64,000 nucleotides of DNA, taken from Streptomyces flaveus (GTDB taxonomy: Bacteria; Actinomycetota; Actinomycetes; Streptomycetales; Streptomycetaceae). Below are positions 26,680 to 34,560 of the stretch, in pieces. The notes below the pieces were generated by a model that was not told where the DNA came from, searched no databases, and saw only the letters and a program-made list of their open reading frames with translations. The DNA lies in assembly GCF_014647675.1 (NCBI RefSeq), contig NZ_BMPQ01000012.1, positions 144,783 through 208,782 of the forward strand, read 5' to 3'. Positions within the stretch are counted from its first letter, which is position 1. Every line of letters begins with the position of its first letter. Made by a program: the position numbers and the translations under genes.

Positions 26680-28316
26680 TTGAGGTCCCCCTCGTCATCG
26701 GCCTCGGCAGGGGCCGGAGTGTTCTTCGCGCCTGTTGTCTTGTCCTGGTCGCCTTGGCCGTCCTGGTCGTCGTCTCCGCCCTTCAGGCCGGCCATGAACG
26801 CCTCGACCCACAGGCCGGGTTCGGGTTCGTCCTTCTTCGGCTCGGGCTGCGCCGCGGTGGAGGATGCGGACCAGTCGATGACGGGGCGGCCGGCCTTGCG
26901 CGCAGCCTCCGCCTCCGCCTCTGCCGCCCGGGCCTCGGCGATCCGCTGGCTGAACGGGATCTTGACCCGGCTGCGGCGCTGCGGCAGACCGTTCGCCGTC
27001 CACTCGGTCACCTCGGGGACGTCGTCCTCCATCGCGGCCACCGAGTCGGGGATACGGGGGCCGGTGGTGGGACGGCGCCGCTTGGGCTTGCGCTCCGGTC
27101 CCTCGACACCGCCGAAGTCCACCTTGGGCACGGAGGAGGCGCCGATGCCGTGGGCGAGGCCTGAGGCGGGTTCGGTTTCCTCGGTGAGCATGTCGCGGGG
27201 CACGACGATCACGGCGCGTACCCCGCCGTACGCCGACTGCCGCAGCGAGACCTGCATCTTGTACATCTGCGTGAGGCGGCCCACGACGGCCATGCCGAGC
27301 CGCGGGGCCTCGCCGAGGTCGTTGAGGTCGATGCCGACCTGGGCCTTCTCGAGCATGCCCTCGGCCCGGCGGCGCGCCTCCTCGCTGAGGCTGACGCCGG
27401 CGTCCTCGATCTCGATGGCGACGCCGGTCTGTACCTCGACGGCGGTGACGTGCACCTTGGTCTGCGGCGGCGAGTAGCGCGTGGCGTTGTCGAGGAGTTC
27501 GGCAGCGGCGTGGATGACCGGTTCGACCGACGGGCCGTCGACGTTGACCTTGGCGATGGAGTGCAGCTCGATGCGCCGGTACTCCAGGATCCGGGACATG
27601 GCACCGCGCAGCACGCTGTAGAGCGGTACGGGCTTGGGCCATACGCGGCCCGGGCGGGAGCCGCCGAGCACGGCGATGGAGTCGGCGAGGCGGCCGATCA
27701 GCGCGGTGCCGTGGTCGATGCGCAGCAGGTCGTCGAAGACCTCGGGGTTGCGCCCATGGTCCTCCTCCATCTCGCGCAGTTCCTTGTTCTGCTGGTGGAC
27801 GATGGCCTGGACGCGCCGGGCGATATTGACGAAGGCGCGCTGCGAGGCGTCGCGCATCGCTTCCTCGTGATCCACGATCGACAGCAGGATGCGCAGCAAC
27901 TCACGCTGGGACTCGGGGAGTTCCCGGACGGCGGGGTCCGCCTCGGCGGTTTTGCGGATCGCCTCATCGGGGGAATCGCCACTGCGCAGCCGGTACAACG
28001 CGGCGGGCAGCAGCTCCTTGCCGAGGTGGAAGATCTCGTCGTCCTGGGCGGCGATGCGCTGGTCCAAGTAGGCCGTACGGCGCGCGAGTTCGGCGCGGAC
28101 GGCGCGGACGAGGCGCCCGCGGCGGACCGCTTCGGCCACGGTCGCGATCACCAGGAGCGTCGCGATGCCTCCGCACCAGCCGACGGCGACCCGGGCCGCT
28201 TCCGTGACGACGGCGACAGCGGCTCCGGACGCCGCGGCCATCAGTATGGCCGGCAGCAACAGCACGCGGGCGTAAGGAAGTTCACGGCCAACGGGAGGCG
28301 ATTGAACACTCACCAT
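26676..28316 (-). CDS. cvnA: Conservon sensor histidine-kinase-like protein CvnA
   Basis: 546 residues with two N-terminal transmembrane helices (about 17-65), a coiled region, and a C-terminal HATPase-like domain (about 245-375) with ELLDNATRYSP, IEDAGVSLSEE and GMAVVGRLT. No conventional phospho-His box is apparent, as is usual for CvnA. The last ~150 residues are charged and low-complexity. GAGGG lies 5 bases before the ATG at 28316. It heads the cvnABCDE operon; in S. coelicolor the cvn9 (rar) version influences aerial development. Assignment to cvn9 rests on remembered neighbourhood. Confidence 0.92.
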   Translation of the reverse strand: MVSVQSPPVGRELPYARVLLLPAILMAAASGAAVAVVTEAARVAVGWCGGIATLLVIATVAEAVRRGRLVRAVRAELARRTAYLDQRIAAQDDEIFHLGKELLPAALYRLRSGDSPDEAIRKTAEADPAVRELPESQRELLRILLSIVDHEEAMRDASQRAFVNIARRVQAIVHQQNKELREMEEDHGRNPEVFDDLLRIDHGTALIGRLADSIAVLGGSRPGRVWPKPVPLYSVLRGAMSRILEYRRIELHSIAKVNVDGPSVEPVIHAAAELLDNATRYSPPQTKVHVTAVEVQTGVAIEIEDAGVSLSEEARRRAEGMLEKAQVGIDLNDLGEAPRLGMAVVGRLTQMYKMQVSLRQSAYGGVRAVIVVPRDMLTEETEPASGLAHGIGASSVPKVDFGGVEGPERKPKRRRPTTGPRIPDSVAAMEDDVPEVTEWTANGLPQRRSRVKIPFSQRIAEARAAEAEAEAARKAGRPVIDWSASSTAAQPEPKKDEPEPGLWVEAFMAGLKGGDDDQDGQGDQDKTTGAKNTPAPAEADDEGDLK

Positions 28317-28616
28317 GTATGCCCTCTAAGACAAATCGGCTGGGGATCTGGGGGGGGAGTTCTCTGGATCTTCAGAACATTGGGGAACAAGCGCACGAAT
28401 ACGCCGCAACTCGGGGCGCTGCGGGCGAGCTTAGTCCGACCAGATCATCGCCAAGTCATATTCAGCAAGCGCCTGAAATCGCCCGCGCGGCAGGAGTACG
28501 CTCAGCCTCATTTATACGCTCAGGCACTATTCGAACACGATGCGTCACTGCGTACGAGCGCACGAAAACCCCTCATCAGAAGGGGTGAGGCCCGGCTCGC
28601 CGAGGCGAATTCCGGC
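28317..28616. other. 300-base spacer between cvnA and the TetR gene
   Basis: No gene is seen. The right end holds the TetR terminator hairpin. The left part is the presumed cvnA promoter/leader with a run of eight G (28351-28358). The middle is relatively AT-rich for this genome and likely holds the cvnA promoter, but no confident -10/-35 pair could be picked. Confidence 0.5.
28564..28586 (-). terminator. Intrinsic terminator of the TetR gene
   Basis: On the minus strand ACCCCT (28586-28581) pairs with AGGGGT (28573-28568) across a 7-base loop and is followed by TTTTC. It starts 30 bases after the TetR stop codon. Confidence 0.65.
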
Positions 28617-29240
28617 TCAGATTCCCGCGATGCGCAGCGCCGCGTCCGCGGTGGCTTCGGCGAAGGCCGTCACGGGCCGGTCGGGGTCGGAGCGGTGGAC
28701 CAGGATGACGCCCTCGATCAGCCCGAACACCAGGTCCGTCCGCAGATCCAGCTCACTCTTGGCGAGCGCGCCGCCCGCCTCGGTCGCGGCGAGCAACTGC
28801 CGGTAGGTGTCCTTGAGTTCGGCCCGTACGGCATGGAAGCCGGCGAAGCGTTCGGCGCGCACCTCGGGCAGCAGATAGAGCCCGCCGAGGTTGTGCGGAC
28901 CGCCGCAGAGCAGTTCGACGTCCGTGCGGCACAGGTCCCACAACCGGCCCTCGGCCGGAGTCATGTCCTCGGCGAGGAGCTCCCGGGCGAAGGCCAGCGA
29001 GGGGGTGACGGTGGACTCCAGGAGCTCGGCGAGGAGCTCCTCCTTGCCGGAGACGTAGTGGTACATCGACGCCTGCCGCATGCCCGCCCGCTCGGCGACG
29101 GCCCGGGTGGTCGTGGCCGCGTACCCACGCGTCGTGAACAACTCCGCGGCGGCGGCGAGCAGTTCGTCACGCGGCGAGAGACCGCTGTCCGGTCGCCGCT
29201 CGGCCCGTGGCCTGCCCACTCGTCGTCCGCTGGTGCCCAT
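28617..29240 (-). CDS. TetR-family repressor of the guanidine-type operon
   Basis: 207 residues: a TetR N-terminal HTH at about 24-70 (LLAAAAELFTTRGYAATTTRAVAERAGMRQASMYHYVSGKEELL) and a helical ligand domain. It is divergent from the DUF1989/carboxylase operon. A perfect 24-bp palindrome stands 100 bases from its ATG (29238-29240) and 56 bases before the operon's first ATG, the geometry for control of both directions. A near-identical palindrome lies upstream of the APC permease. Guanidine or a guanidino compound is the predicted inducer. Confidence 0.87.
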   Translation of the reverse strand: MGTSGRRVGRPRAERRPDSGLSPRDELLAAAAELFTTRGYAATTTRAVAERAGMRQASMYHYVSGKEELLAELLESTVTPSLAFARELLAEDMTPAEGRLWDLCRTDVELLCGGPHNLGGLYLLPEVRAERFAGFHAVRAELKDTYRQLLAATEAGGALAKSELDLRTDLVFGLIEGVILVHRSDPDRPVTAFAEATADAALRIAGI

Positions 29241-29339
29241 GTCTTCGATCGTCGCACACGGCCCCGGACGACGATCTCGGTGAGACATCGGTAACGGAGC
29301 GGCAACGCCGGGGCAATGGCGCGGACTCGCCCGGCTCCT

Positions 29340-29363
29340 AATTTCTGTCGGGCGACAGAAATT
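29340..29363. promoter_or_regulatory. 24-bp perfect palindromic operator of the guanidine-type operon (copy 2)
   Basis: Arms AATTTCTGTCG and CGACAGAAATT flank GG with perfect symmetry. It lies in the tetR-operon divergent spacer. Copy 1 at 21053-21076 differs by one arm base and the centre. A 24-bp dyad with 11-base arms is of the size bound by TetR dimers. Confidence 0.8.
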
Positions 29364-29418
29364 GCGTACGGACATGACGTACGGACATGACCGCCCCTGC
29401 CGAGCCGGAGGTCCCGCA

Positions 29419-30243
29419 ATGGCGACAGCGACCACGTACGGAGCCCGGGCGCACGCCCGCGCACAGGAAGGCGCCCGCGCCGAGGCGATGCCGGTCGTCC
29501 CGGCGAGCGCCTGGCCCGCGCCGCCCTGCGAGGCGGGCCATCTGGTGTGGGCGGAGACCGTGGCGGGCGGCAACTACACGCACAGGGTGCTGGCCCGCGG
29601 CACGGAGCTGCGGCTGACCGACCTCAGGGGCGATGCCTGCGCGCATCTCCTCCTGTTCGCCGCCGACCGCCCCTGGGAACGACTGAACGTCGCGGACACG
29701 GTCAAGATCCAGTGGAACGCCTACCTCGGCGAGGACCGGCTGCTCCTCTCCGACCAGGGCCGCGTGCTCGCCTCGGTGATCGCCGACACCTCCGGGCGGC
29801 ACGACGCGCTGTGCGGCACCTCCACCCTCGTACGGAACACGCAGCGGTACGGGGACGGAACGCCGCAGTCCGCGTCTCCGGCAGGGCGTGAGCTGTTCAA
29901 GCTGGCCGCCGCGAAGAACGGTCTGGCACCCCGGGATCTCCCGCCGTCGCTGTCCTTCTTCCAGGGCGTGGAGGTACGCGACGACGGCGCCCTCGACTTC
30001 ACCGGCTCGGCCGGAGAGGGCGCGAGCGTGACGCTGCGGGCCGAGCAGGACGTCACGGTGCTGCTCGCCAATGTGCCCCACCCGGCCGACCCGCGCGCCG
30101 ACTACACCAGCACCCCGCTGGAGGTGCTGGCCTGGCGCGCCGAGGCCACCCCACCCGGTGACCCGCTGTGGGAGGCCTCCCCCGAGGGCCGCCGTGCCTT
30201 CCTCAACACCGCCGAATTCCTTGCCGCGAGGGGGCTCGCATGA
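29419..30243 (+). CDS. DUF1989 protein, urea-carboxylase-associated 2 / carboxyguanidine deiminase subunit
   Basis: 274 residues of DUF1989 (GGNYTHRVLARGTELRLTDLRGDACAHLLLF, WNAYLGEDRLLLSDQGRVL, ADTSGRHDALCGTS, FFQGVEV). GGAGG stands 7 bases before the ATG at 29419; in-frame ATGs upstream lack such a site. Paired DUF1989 proteins beside a urea-carboxylase-type enzyme are now known to form a heteromeric carboxyguanidine deiminase that yields allophanate. Cys and His in the HDALCGTS block fit a metal or catalytic site. It is first in a four-gene operon and coupled to the second DUF1989 gene by ATGA. Confidence 0.85.
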   Translation: MATATTYGARAHARAQEGARAEAMPVVPASAWPAPPCEAGHLVWAETVAGGNYTHRVLARGTELRLTDLRGDACAHLLLFAADRPWERLNVADTVKIQWNAYLGEDRLLLSDQGRVLASVIADTSGRHDALCGTSTLVRNTQRYGDGTPQSASPAGRELFKLAAAKNGLAPRDLPPSLSFFQGVEVRDDGALDFTGSAGEGASVTLRAEQDVTVLLANVPHPADPRADYTSTPLEVLAWRAEATPPGDPLWEASPEGRRAFLNTAEFLAARGLA

Positions 30244-30851
30244 CCGTCACCACGACCGTCGTCCCGGCCCGCTCCGCCTGGTCCGCCATTGTGCGGAGCG
30301 GCGAGACGCTCACCATCACCGACCTGCAAGGCAACCAGGCCGTCGACTTCCTCGCGTACGACGCCCATGACACGGCCGTCCGCTACAGCGCGCCCGACAC
30401 GATCCACGCCCAGGGCAACATCTTCCTGACCACCGGCAGTGTGCTCATGTCCAACGAGCACACCCCGCTGATGACCGTGGTCGAGGACGAGGTCGGCCGG
30501 CACGACACGGTGGGCGGCGCCTGCTCCAAGGAGTCGAACACCCTGCGCTACGGCCACCACACCTGGTCGCAGCACGCGTGCGTCGACAACTTCCTCGCGG
30601 AGGGCGCCAGGTACGGCCTCGGGAAGCGCGATCTCGTCTCGAACATCAACTGGTACATGAACGTGCCGGTCGAGAAGGACGGCACCCTCGGGATCGTCGA
30701 CGGTCTCTCCGCCCCGGGCCTGAAGCTGACACTGCGCGCCGAGCGCGACGTACTCGTCCTGGTCTCCAACTGCCCGCAGATCAACAACCCTTGCAACGGC
30801 TTCGAGCCGACGGCCGTGGAGATGACCATCGGTGAGGCGGGCGCCCGATGA
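30240..30851 (+). CDS. DUF1989 protein, urea-carboxylase-associated 1 / carboxyguanidine deiminase subunit
   Basis: 203 residues, paralogous to the preceding gene (GETLTITDLQGNQAVDFLAYDA, HTPLMTVVEDEVGRHDTVGGACSKESN, NINWYMNVPVEKDG, NCPQINNPCN). The GRHDTVGGAC segment parallels GRHDALCGTS of its partner. The ATG overlaps the previous stop and its own stop overlaps the carboxylase ATG, so three genes are translated in tandem. In the guanidine pathway it acts with its partner on carboxyguanidine in the cytosol. The older annotation would be urea carboxylase-associated protein of unknown role. Confidence 0.87.
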   Translation: MTVTTTVVPARSAWSAIVRSGETLTITDLQGNQAVDFLAYDAHDTAVRYSAPDTIHAQGNIFLTTGSVLMSNEHTPLMTVVEDEVGRHDTVGGACSKESNTLRYGHHTWSQHACVDNFLAEGARYGLGKRDLVSNINWYMNVPVEKDGTLGIVDGLSAPGLKLTLRAERDVLVLVSNCPQINNPCNGFEPTAVEMTIGEAGAR

Positions 30852-33800
30852 GCGAGGGAGGAACGTCCTTCGACACGCTCCTCGTCGCCAACCGGGGCGA
30901 GATCGCGGTCCGGATCATGCGTACGGCACGGGAGTTGGGCCTGCGTACGGTCGCGGTGTACTCCGACGCCGATCGCTCGGCACCCCATGTGCGCCTGGCC
31001 GACCAAGCCGTCCGGCTGGGTCCGGCACCCGCCAAGGAGTCGTATCTCGACGCCGATCTCGTCCTCAAGGCGGCGAAGGACACGGGTGCCGGAGCGATCC
31101 ACCCGGGCTACGGCTTCCTCTCCGAGGACGCGGCGTTCGCGCGGCGCTGCGAGGAGGCGGGGATCGTGTTCGTGGGCCCGACGCCCGAACAGCTGGAGCT
31201 GTTCGGGGCGAAGCACACGGCCCGGGCGGCGGCTGAGGCGGCCGGGGTGCCGCTCGCTCCGGGCACGGGACTGCTCGCCTCGCTGGACGAGGCTCTGGTG
31301 GCCGCGGACCGCATCGGCTACCCGGTGATGCTCAAGGCCACGGGTGGCGGGGGCGGGATCGGTATGTCGGCATGTCGCTCTGCCGATGAGTTGATCGATG
31401 CCTGGGACCGGGTGCAGCGCGTCGCCGCGGCCTCCTTCTCCCTGGCCGGGGTGTTCCTGGAGCGGCTCGTCGAGCAGGCCCGCCATGTCGAGGTGCAGGT
31501 CTTCGGCGACGGCGCGGGCCGCGTCGTCACCTTCGGCGACCGCGACTGCTCACTCCAGCGCCGCAACCAGAAGGTGGTGGAGGAGGCTCCCGCACCCGGG
31601 CTCCCCGCCCATGTACGCGAGCAACTGGCCTCCGCCGCCCGGGACTTGTGCGCTTCGGTCGACTACCGCTCCGCCGGAACCGTCGAGTTCGTGTACGACG
31701 CGGTGCGCGAGGAGGCGTACTTCCTGGAGGTCAACACCCGGCTCCAGGTGGAACATCCGGTCACTGAGGAGATCTATGGCGTCGACCTCGTCGCGTGGAT
31801 GCTGCGTCTGGCGCGCGGGGACTTCGATGTCGTACGAGACCCTGGGGAGCCGCGCGGTCATGCTGTCGAGGCCCGCGTGTATGCCGAGGACCCGTCGCGT
31901 GAACACCGGCCCAGCGCGGGCCTGTTGACCCGGGTCGAATTCCCGTCTGGCGTACGCGTGGACGGCTGGGTCGAGACCGGCAGCGAGGTCACCACGTCGT
32001 ACGACCCCATGCTCGCGAAGCTCGTCGCGTACGGCTCCGACCGTGCGCAGGCGCTCGCGCGGCTGGACGAGGCGCTGGCCGGGACCCGTCTCGACGGCAT
32101 TGAGACGAACCTGGGGCTGGTGCGGGCGGCGCTCGCGTCGGACGACTTCCGGGCGGCGGCGCACTCGACGGCGACGCTCGCCGGTGTGAGCGACCCGACG
32201 TCGCGTATCGAGGTCGTCTCCGGCGGAACGCTGACGACGGTCCAGGACTGGCCGGGGCGGACCGGCTACTGGCAGGTGGGTGTGCCGCCCTGCGGGCCGA
32301 TGGACGACCTGTCGTTCCGGCTCGGTAACCAGGCGCTGGGCAACGACGAGGGGGCACCCGGCCTCGAATGCACCTTGCGGGGACCGTCGTTGAGGTTCAC
32401 GCACGCGACGACGGTGTGTGTCACGGGTGCTCCGGCGCCGGTGGCGGTCGACGGCGGGGCGGTCGCGCAGTGGGAGCCGGTGACCGTGCCGGCAGGGGGC
32501 GTACTGGAGATCGGCACTCCTGCCGAGCACGGCCTGCGGACGTACGTACTTTTCGCGGGCGGCCTGGATGTCCCGGCGTTCCTGGGGAGCGCCTCGACCT
32601 TCACGCTGGGCCGGTTCGGCGGCCACGGCGGGCGGGCGCTGCGGACCGGGGACGTGCTGCGCGGGGGCGCGGTCGCGTCCTCGGGGGCGGCGGTGCCGGA
32701 GGGCGCGCGGCCGGTGTTCGGCGGCGTATGGCAGGTGGGCGCGCTCGAAGGCCCGCACGCCGCACCGGAGTTCTTCACCGAGGAGGACATCCACGACTTC
32801 TACGCGGCCGACTGGAAGGTGCACTTCAACTCGGCACGCACGGGCGTACGGCTGGTCGGTCCGAAGCCCCGCTGGGCCCGCTCCGACGGCGGCGAGGCGG
32901 GACTGCACCCCTCCAACATCCACGACACCCCGTACTCGGTCGGCGCCGTCGACTACACGGGCGACATGCCGGTCCTGCTCGGCCCCGACGGCCCCTCGCT
33001 CGGCGGGTTCGTGTGCCCGGCGACAGTCCTCAGCGCGGAGCGCTGGAAGCTCGGCCAGCTGCGTCCCGGGGACACGGTGCGCTTCGTACCGGTGGACGAT
33101 GGGGGTCCCCCCGCTCGAGCGAATTCGAGAGTGGGGGAAGGTGCGGCGCGGCCCGCGATCGTGGACGGTGGCGTGCTGGCGCGGGACGGTGACGTGACGT
33201 ACCGGCGCAGCGGCGACGACCATCTGCTGGTCGAGTTCGGGCCCATGCAGCTGGACCTGGCGCTGCGCATGCGGGTGCACGCCCTGATGGAGGCGGTGGC
33301 AAAGGCCCGCCTCGAGGGAGTCACCGACCTCACGCCGGGCATCCGCTCCCTCCAGATCCAGACGGACCCGCGCCGCCTCCCCCAGCATCAACTCCTCGCG
33401 TCCGTACGGTCGTTGGTGGCCACACTGCCCTCGACGGACCAGCTGGTCGTGCCGTCCCGCACCGTCCACCTCCCCCTCTCCTGGGACGACCCGGCGACCC
33501 GCGAGGCGATCGCCCGCTATATGGCGGGCGTCCGCGACGACGCGCCCTGGTGCCCCTGGAACATCGAGTTCATCCGCCGGGTCAACGGCCTGGACTCGGT
33601 GGAGGACGTGTACCGGACGGTCTTCGACGCCGAGTACCTGGTTCTCGGCCTGGGCGATGTGTACCTGGGCGCCCCGGTGGCCACACCCCTGGACCCCCGC
33701 CACCGCCTGGTCACGACGAAGTACAACCCGGCCCGCACCTGGACCGCCGAGAACTCGGTCGGCATCGGCGGCGCGTACCTCTGCGTCTACGGGATGGAGG

Positions 33801-34411
33801 GCCCCGGCGGCTACCAGTTCGTCGGCCGCACGACCCAGGTCTGGTCCGGCTGGCAGCAACGCGGCGCCTTCGAACCGGGCTCCCCCTGGCTGCTGCGCTT
33901 CTTCGACCGCATCAAGTGGTACCCGGTGACCTCGGACGAACTGCTGGAACTACGGGCCGACATCATCTCGGGCCGCTTCGTGCCACAGATCGAGGAGGGC
34001 GTCTTCTCACTCGCCGAGTACGAGGCGTTCCTGACCGAGAACGCCGACTCGATCGCCGAGTTCAGGACCCGCCAGGGCGCCGCCTTCGCGGCGGAACGGG
34101 ACGCCTGGGAGGCCTCGGGCGAGTTCACCAGGGCGGAGACGGCCTCGGTTCCGGCACCAGCCCGGCCGGAGGTGACGGTCCCACCGGGCGGCCACCTGGT
34201 GGAGGCCGAATTCGCCGCGTCGGTCTGGCAGCTGAACGTCGCCCGGGGCGACGAGGTGACCATGGGCCAGCCGCTCCTCGCCCTGGAGGCCATGAAGATG
34301 GAGTCGAGGGTGCACGCACCGATGGACGGCATGGTGACACAGATCCTCACCAAGCCGGGCGCCCAGGTGGAGGCGGGCACGGCGCTGATGGTGCTGGCGC
34401 CCACGAGCTGA
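30848..34411 (+). CDS. Biotin-dependent guanidine/urea carboxylase
   Basis: 1187 residues in the order biotin carboxylase with ATP-grasp (about 5-450; LLVANRGEIAVRIMRTA, HPGYGFLSE, FLEVNTRLQVEHPVTE), KipA/KipI-type carboxyltransferase halves (about 455-1040), and biotinyl domain (about 1115-1187; EAMKME, Lys1150). The same architecture serves urea carboxylase. The two DUF1989 neighbours point to the guanidine carboxylase branch, which carboxylates guanidine with ATP and bicarbonate. Residues about 756-769 (GGPPARANSRVGEG) come from a Streptomyces DNA repeat read in frame at a linker. Confidence 0.9.
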   Translation: MSEGGTSFDTLLVANRGEIAVRIMRTARELGLRTVAVYSDADRSAPHVRLADQAVRLGPAPAKESYLDADLVLKAAKDTGAGAIHPGYGFLSEDAAFARRCEEAGIVFVGPTPEQLELFGAKHTARAAAEAAGVPLAPGTGLLASLDEALVAADRIGYPVMLKATGGGGGIGMSACRSADELIDAWDRVQRVAAASFSLAGVFLERLVEQARHVEVQVFGDGAGRVVTFGDRDCSLQRRNQKVVEEAPAPGLPAHVREQLASAARDLCASVDYRSAGTVEFVYDAVREEAYFLEVNTRLQVEHPVTEEIYGVDLVAWMLRLARGDFDVVRDPGEPRGHAVEARVYAEDPSREHRPSAGLLTRVEFPSGVRVDGWVETGSEVTTSYDPMLAKLVAYGSDRAQALARLDEALAGTRLDGIETNLGLVRAALASDDFRAAAHSTATLAGVSDPTSRIEVVSGGTLTTVQDWPGRTGYWQVGVPPCGPMDDLSFRLGNQALGNDEGAPGLECTLRGPSLRFTHATTVCVTGAPAPVAVDGGAVAQWEPVTVPAGGVLEIGTPAEHGLRTYVLFAGGLDVPAFLGSASTFTLGRFGGHGGRALRTGDVLRGGAVASSGAAVPEGARPVFGGVWQVGALEGPHAAPEFFTEEDIHDFYAADWKVHFNSARTGVRLVGPKPRWARSDGGEAGLHPSNIHDTPYSVGAVDYTGDMPVLLGPDGPSLGGFVCPATVLSAERWKLGQLRPGDTVRFVPVDDGGPPARANSRVGEGAARPAIVDGGVLARDGDVTYRRSGDDHLLVEFGPMQLDLALRMRVHALMEAVAKARLEGVTDLTPGIRSLQIQTDPRRLPQHQLLASVRSLVATLPSTDQLVVPSRTVHLPLSWDDPATREAIARYMAGVRDDAPWCPWNIEFIRRVNGLDSVEDVYRTVFDAEYLVLGLGDVYLGAPVATPLDPRHRLVTTKYNPARTWTAENSVGIGGAYLCVYGMEGPGGYQFVGRTTQVWSGWQQRGAFEPGSPWLLRFFDRIKWYPVTSDELLELRADIISGRFVPQIEEGVFSLAEYEAFLTENADSIAEFRTRQGAAFAAERDAWEASGEFTRAETASVPAPARPEVTVPPGGHLVEAEFAASVWQLNVARGDEVTMGQPLLALEAMKMESRVHAPMDGMVTQILTKPGAQVEAGTALMVLAPTS
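33099..33139 (+). repeat. Streptomyces interspersed repeat inside the carboxylase gene
   Basis: About 41 bases (starting ATGGGGGTCCCCCCGCTCGA and ending GAGTGGGGGA) are nearly identical to the reverse complement of 41301-41341 in pafC. Only two bases differ in the core. The element is read in frame, as GGPPARANSRVGEG. Such elements are familiar to me from Streptomyces spacers; placement in coding DNA is unusual. Confidence 0.8.
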
Positions 34412-34423
34412 CTCCGCCCGGCG

Positions 34424-34515
34424 GTCTGTGGGCAGCCGTCCCGCCCGTCTGTGGGCAGGCGTCGCCGGTCTGTGGGCAGTCGTTCCGCAGGGCGGAACGG
34501 GTGGGCACAGACCGG
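34424..34515 (+). repeat. Triple direct repeat and long stem-loop between carboxylase and allophanate hydrolase genes
   Basis: GTCTGTGGGCAG occurs three times (34424-34435, 34447-34458, 34468-34479) at 21-23 base spacing. The last copy is the left arm of a hairpin: CCGGTCTGTG (34465-34474) pairs with 34506-34515, and an inner stem GTTCCGC (34482-34488) pairs with 34492-34498. The structure lies 45 bases before the next ATG and could attenuate or stabilise the operon RNA. Confidence 0.65.
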
Positions 34516-34560
34516 CCACCGGGCCGCAGCCGACAACGAAACCCTCAGCAAGGAGCACAG

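Noticed and set aside
29241..29418. Possible guanidine riboswitch in the operon leader
   Set aside because: The leader is dominated by the palindrome and is short; I see no guanidine riboswitch core.
33550..34560. Upstream extension of the allophanate hydrolase frame through the carboxylase gene
   Set aside because: The hydrolase domain begins right after the ATG at 34561, which has AAGGAG; the extension is Arg/Gly shadow sequence.
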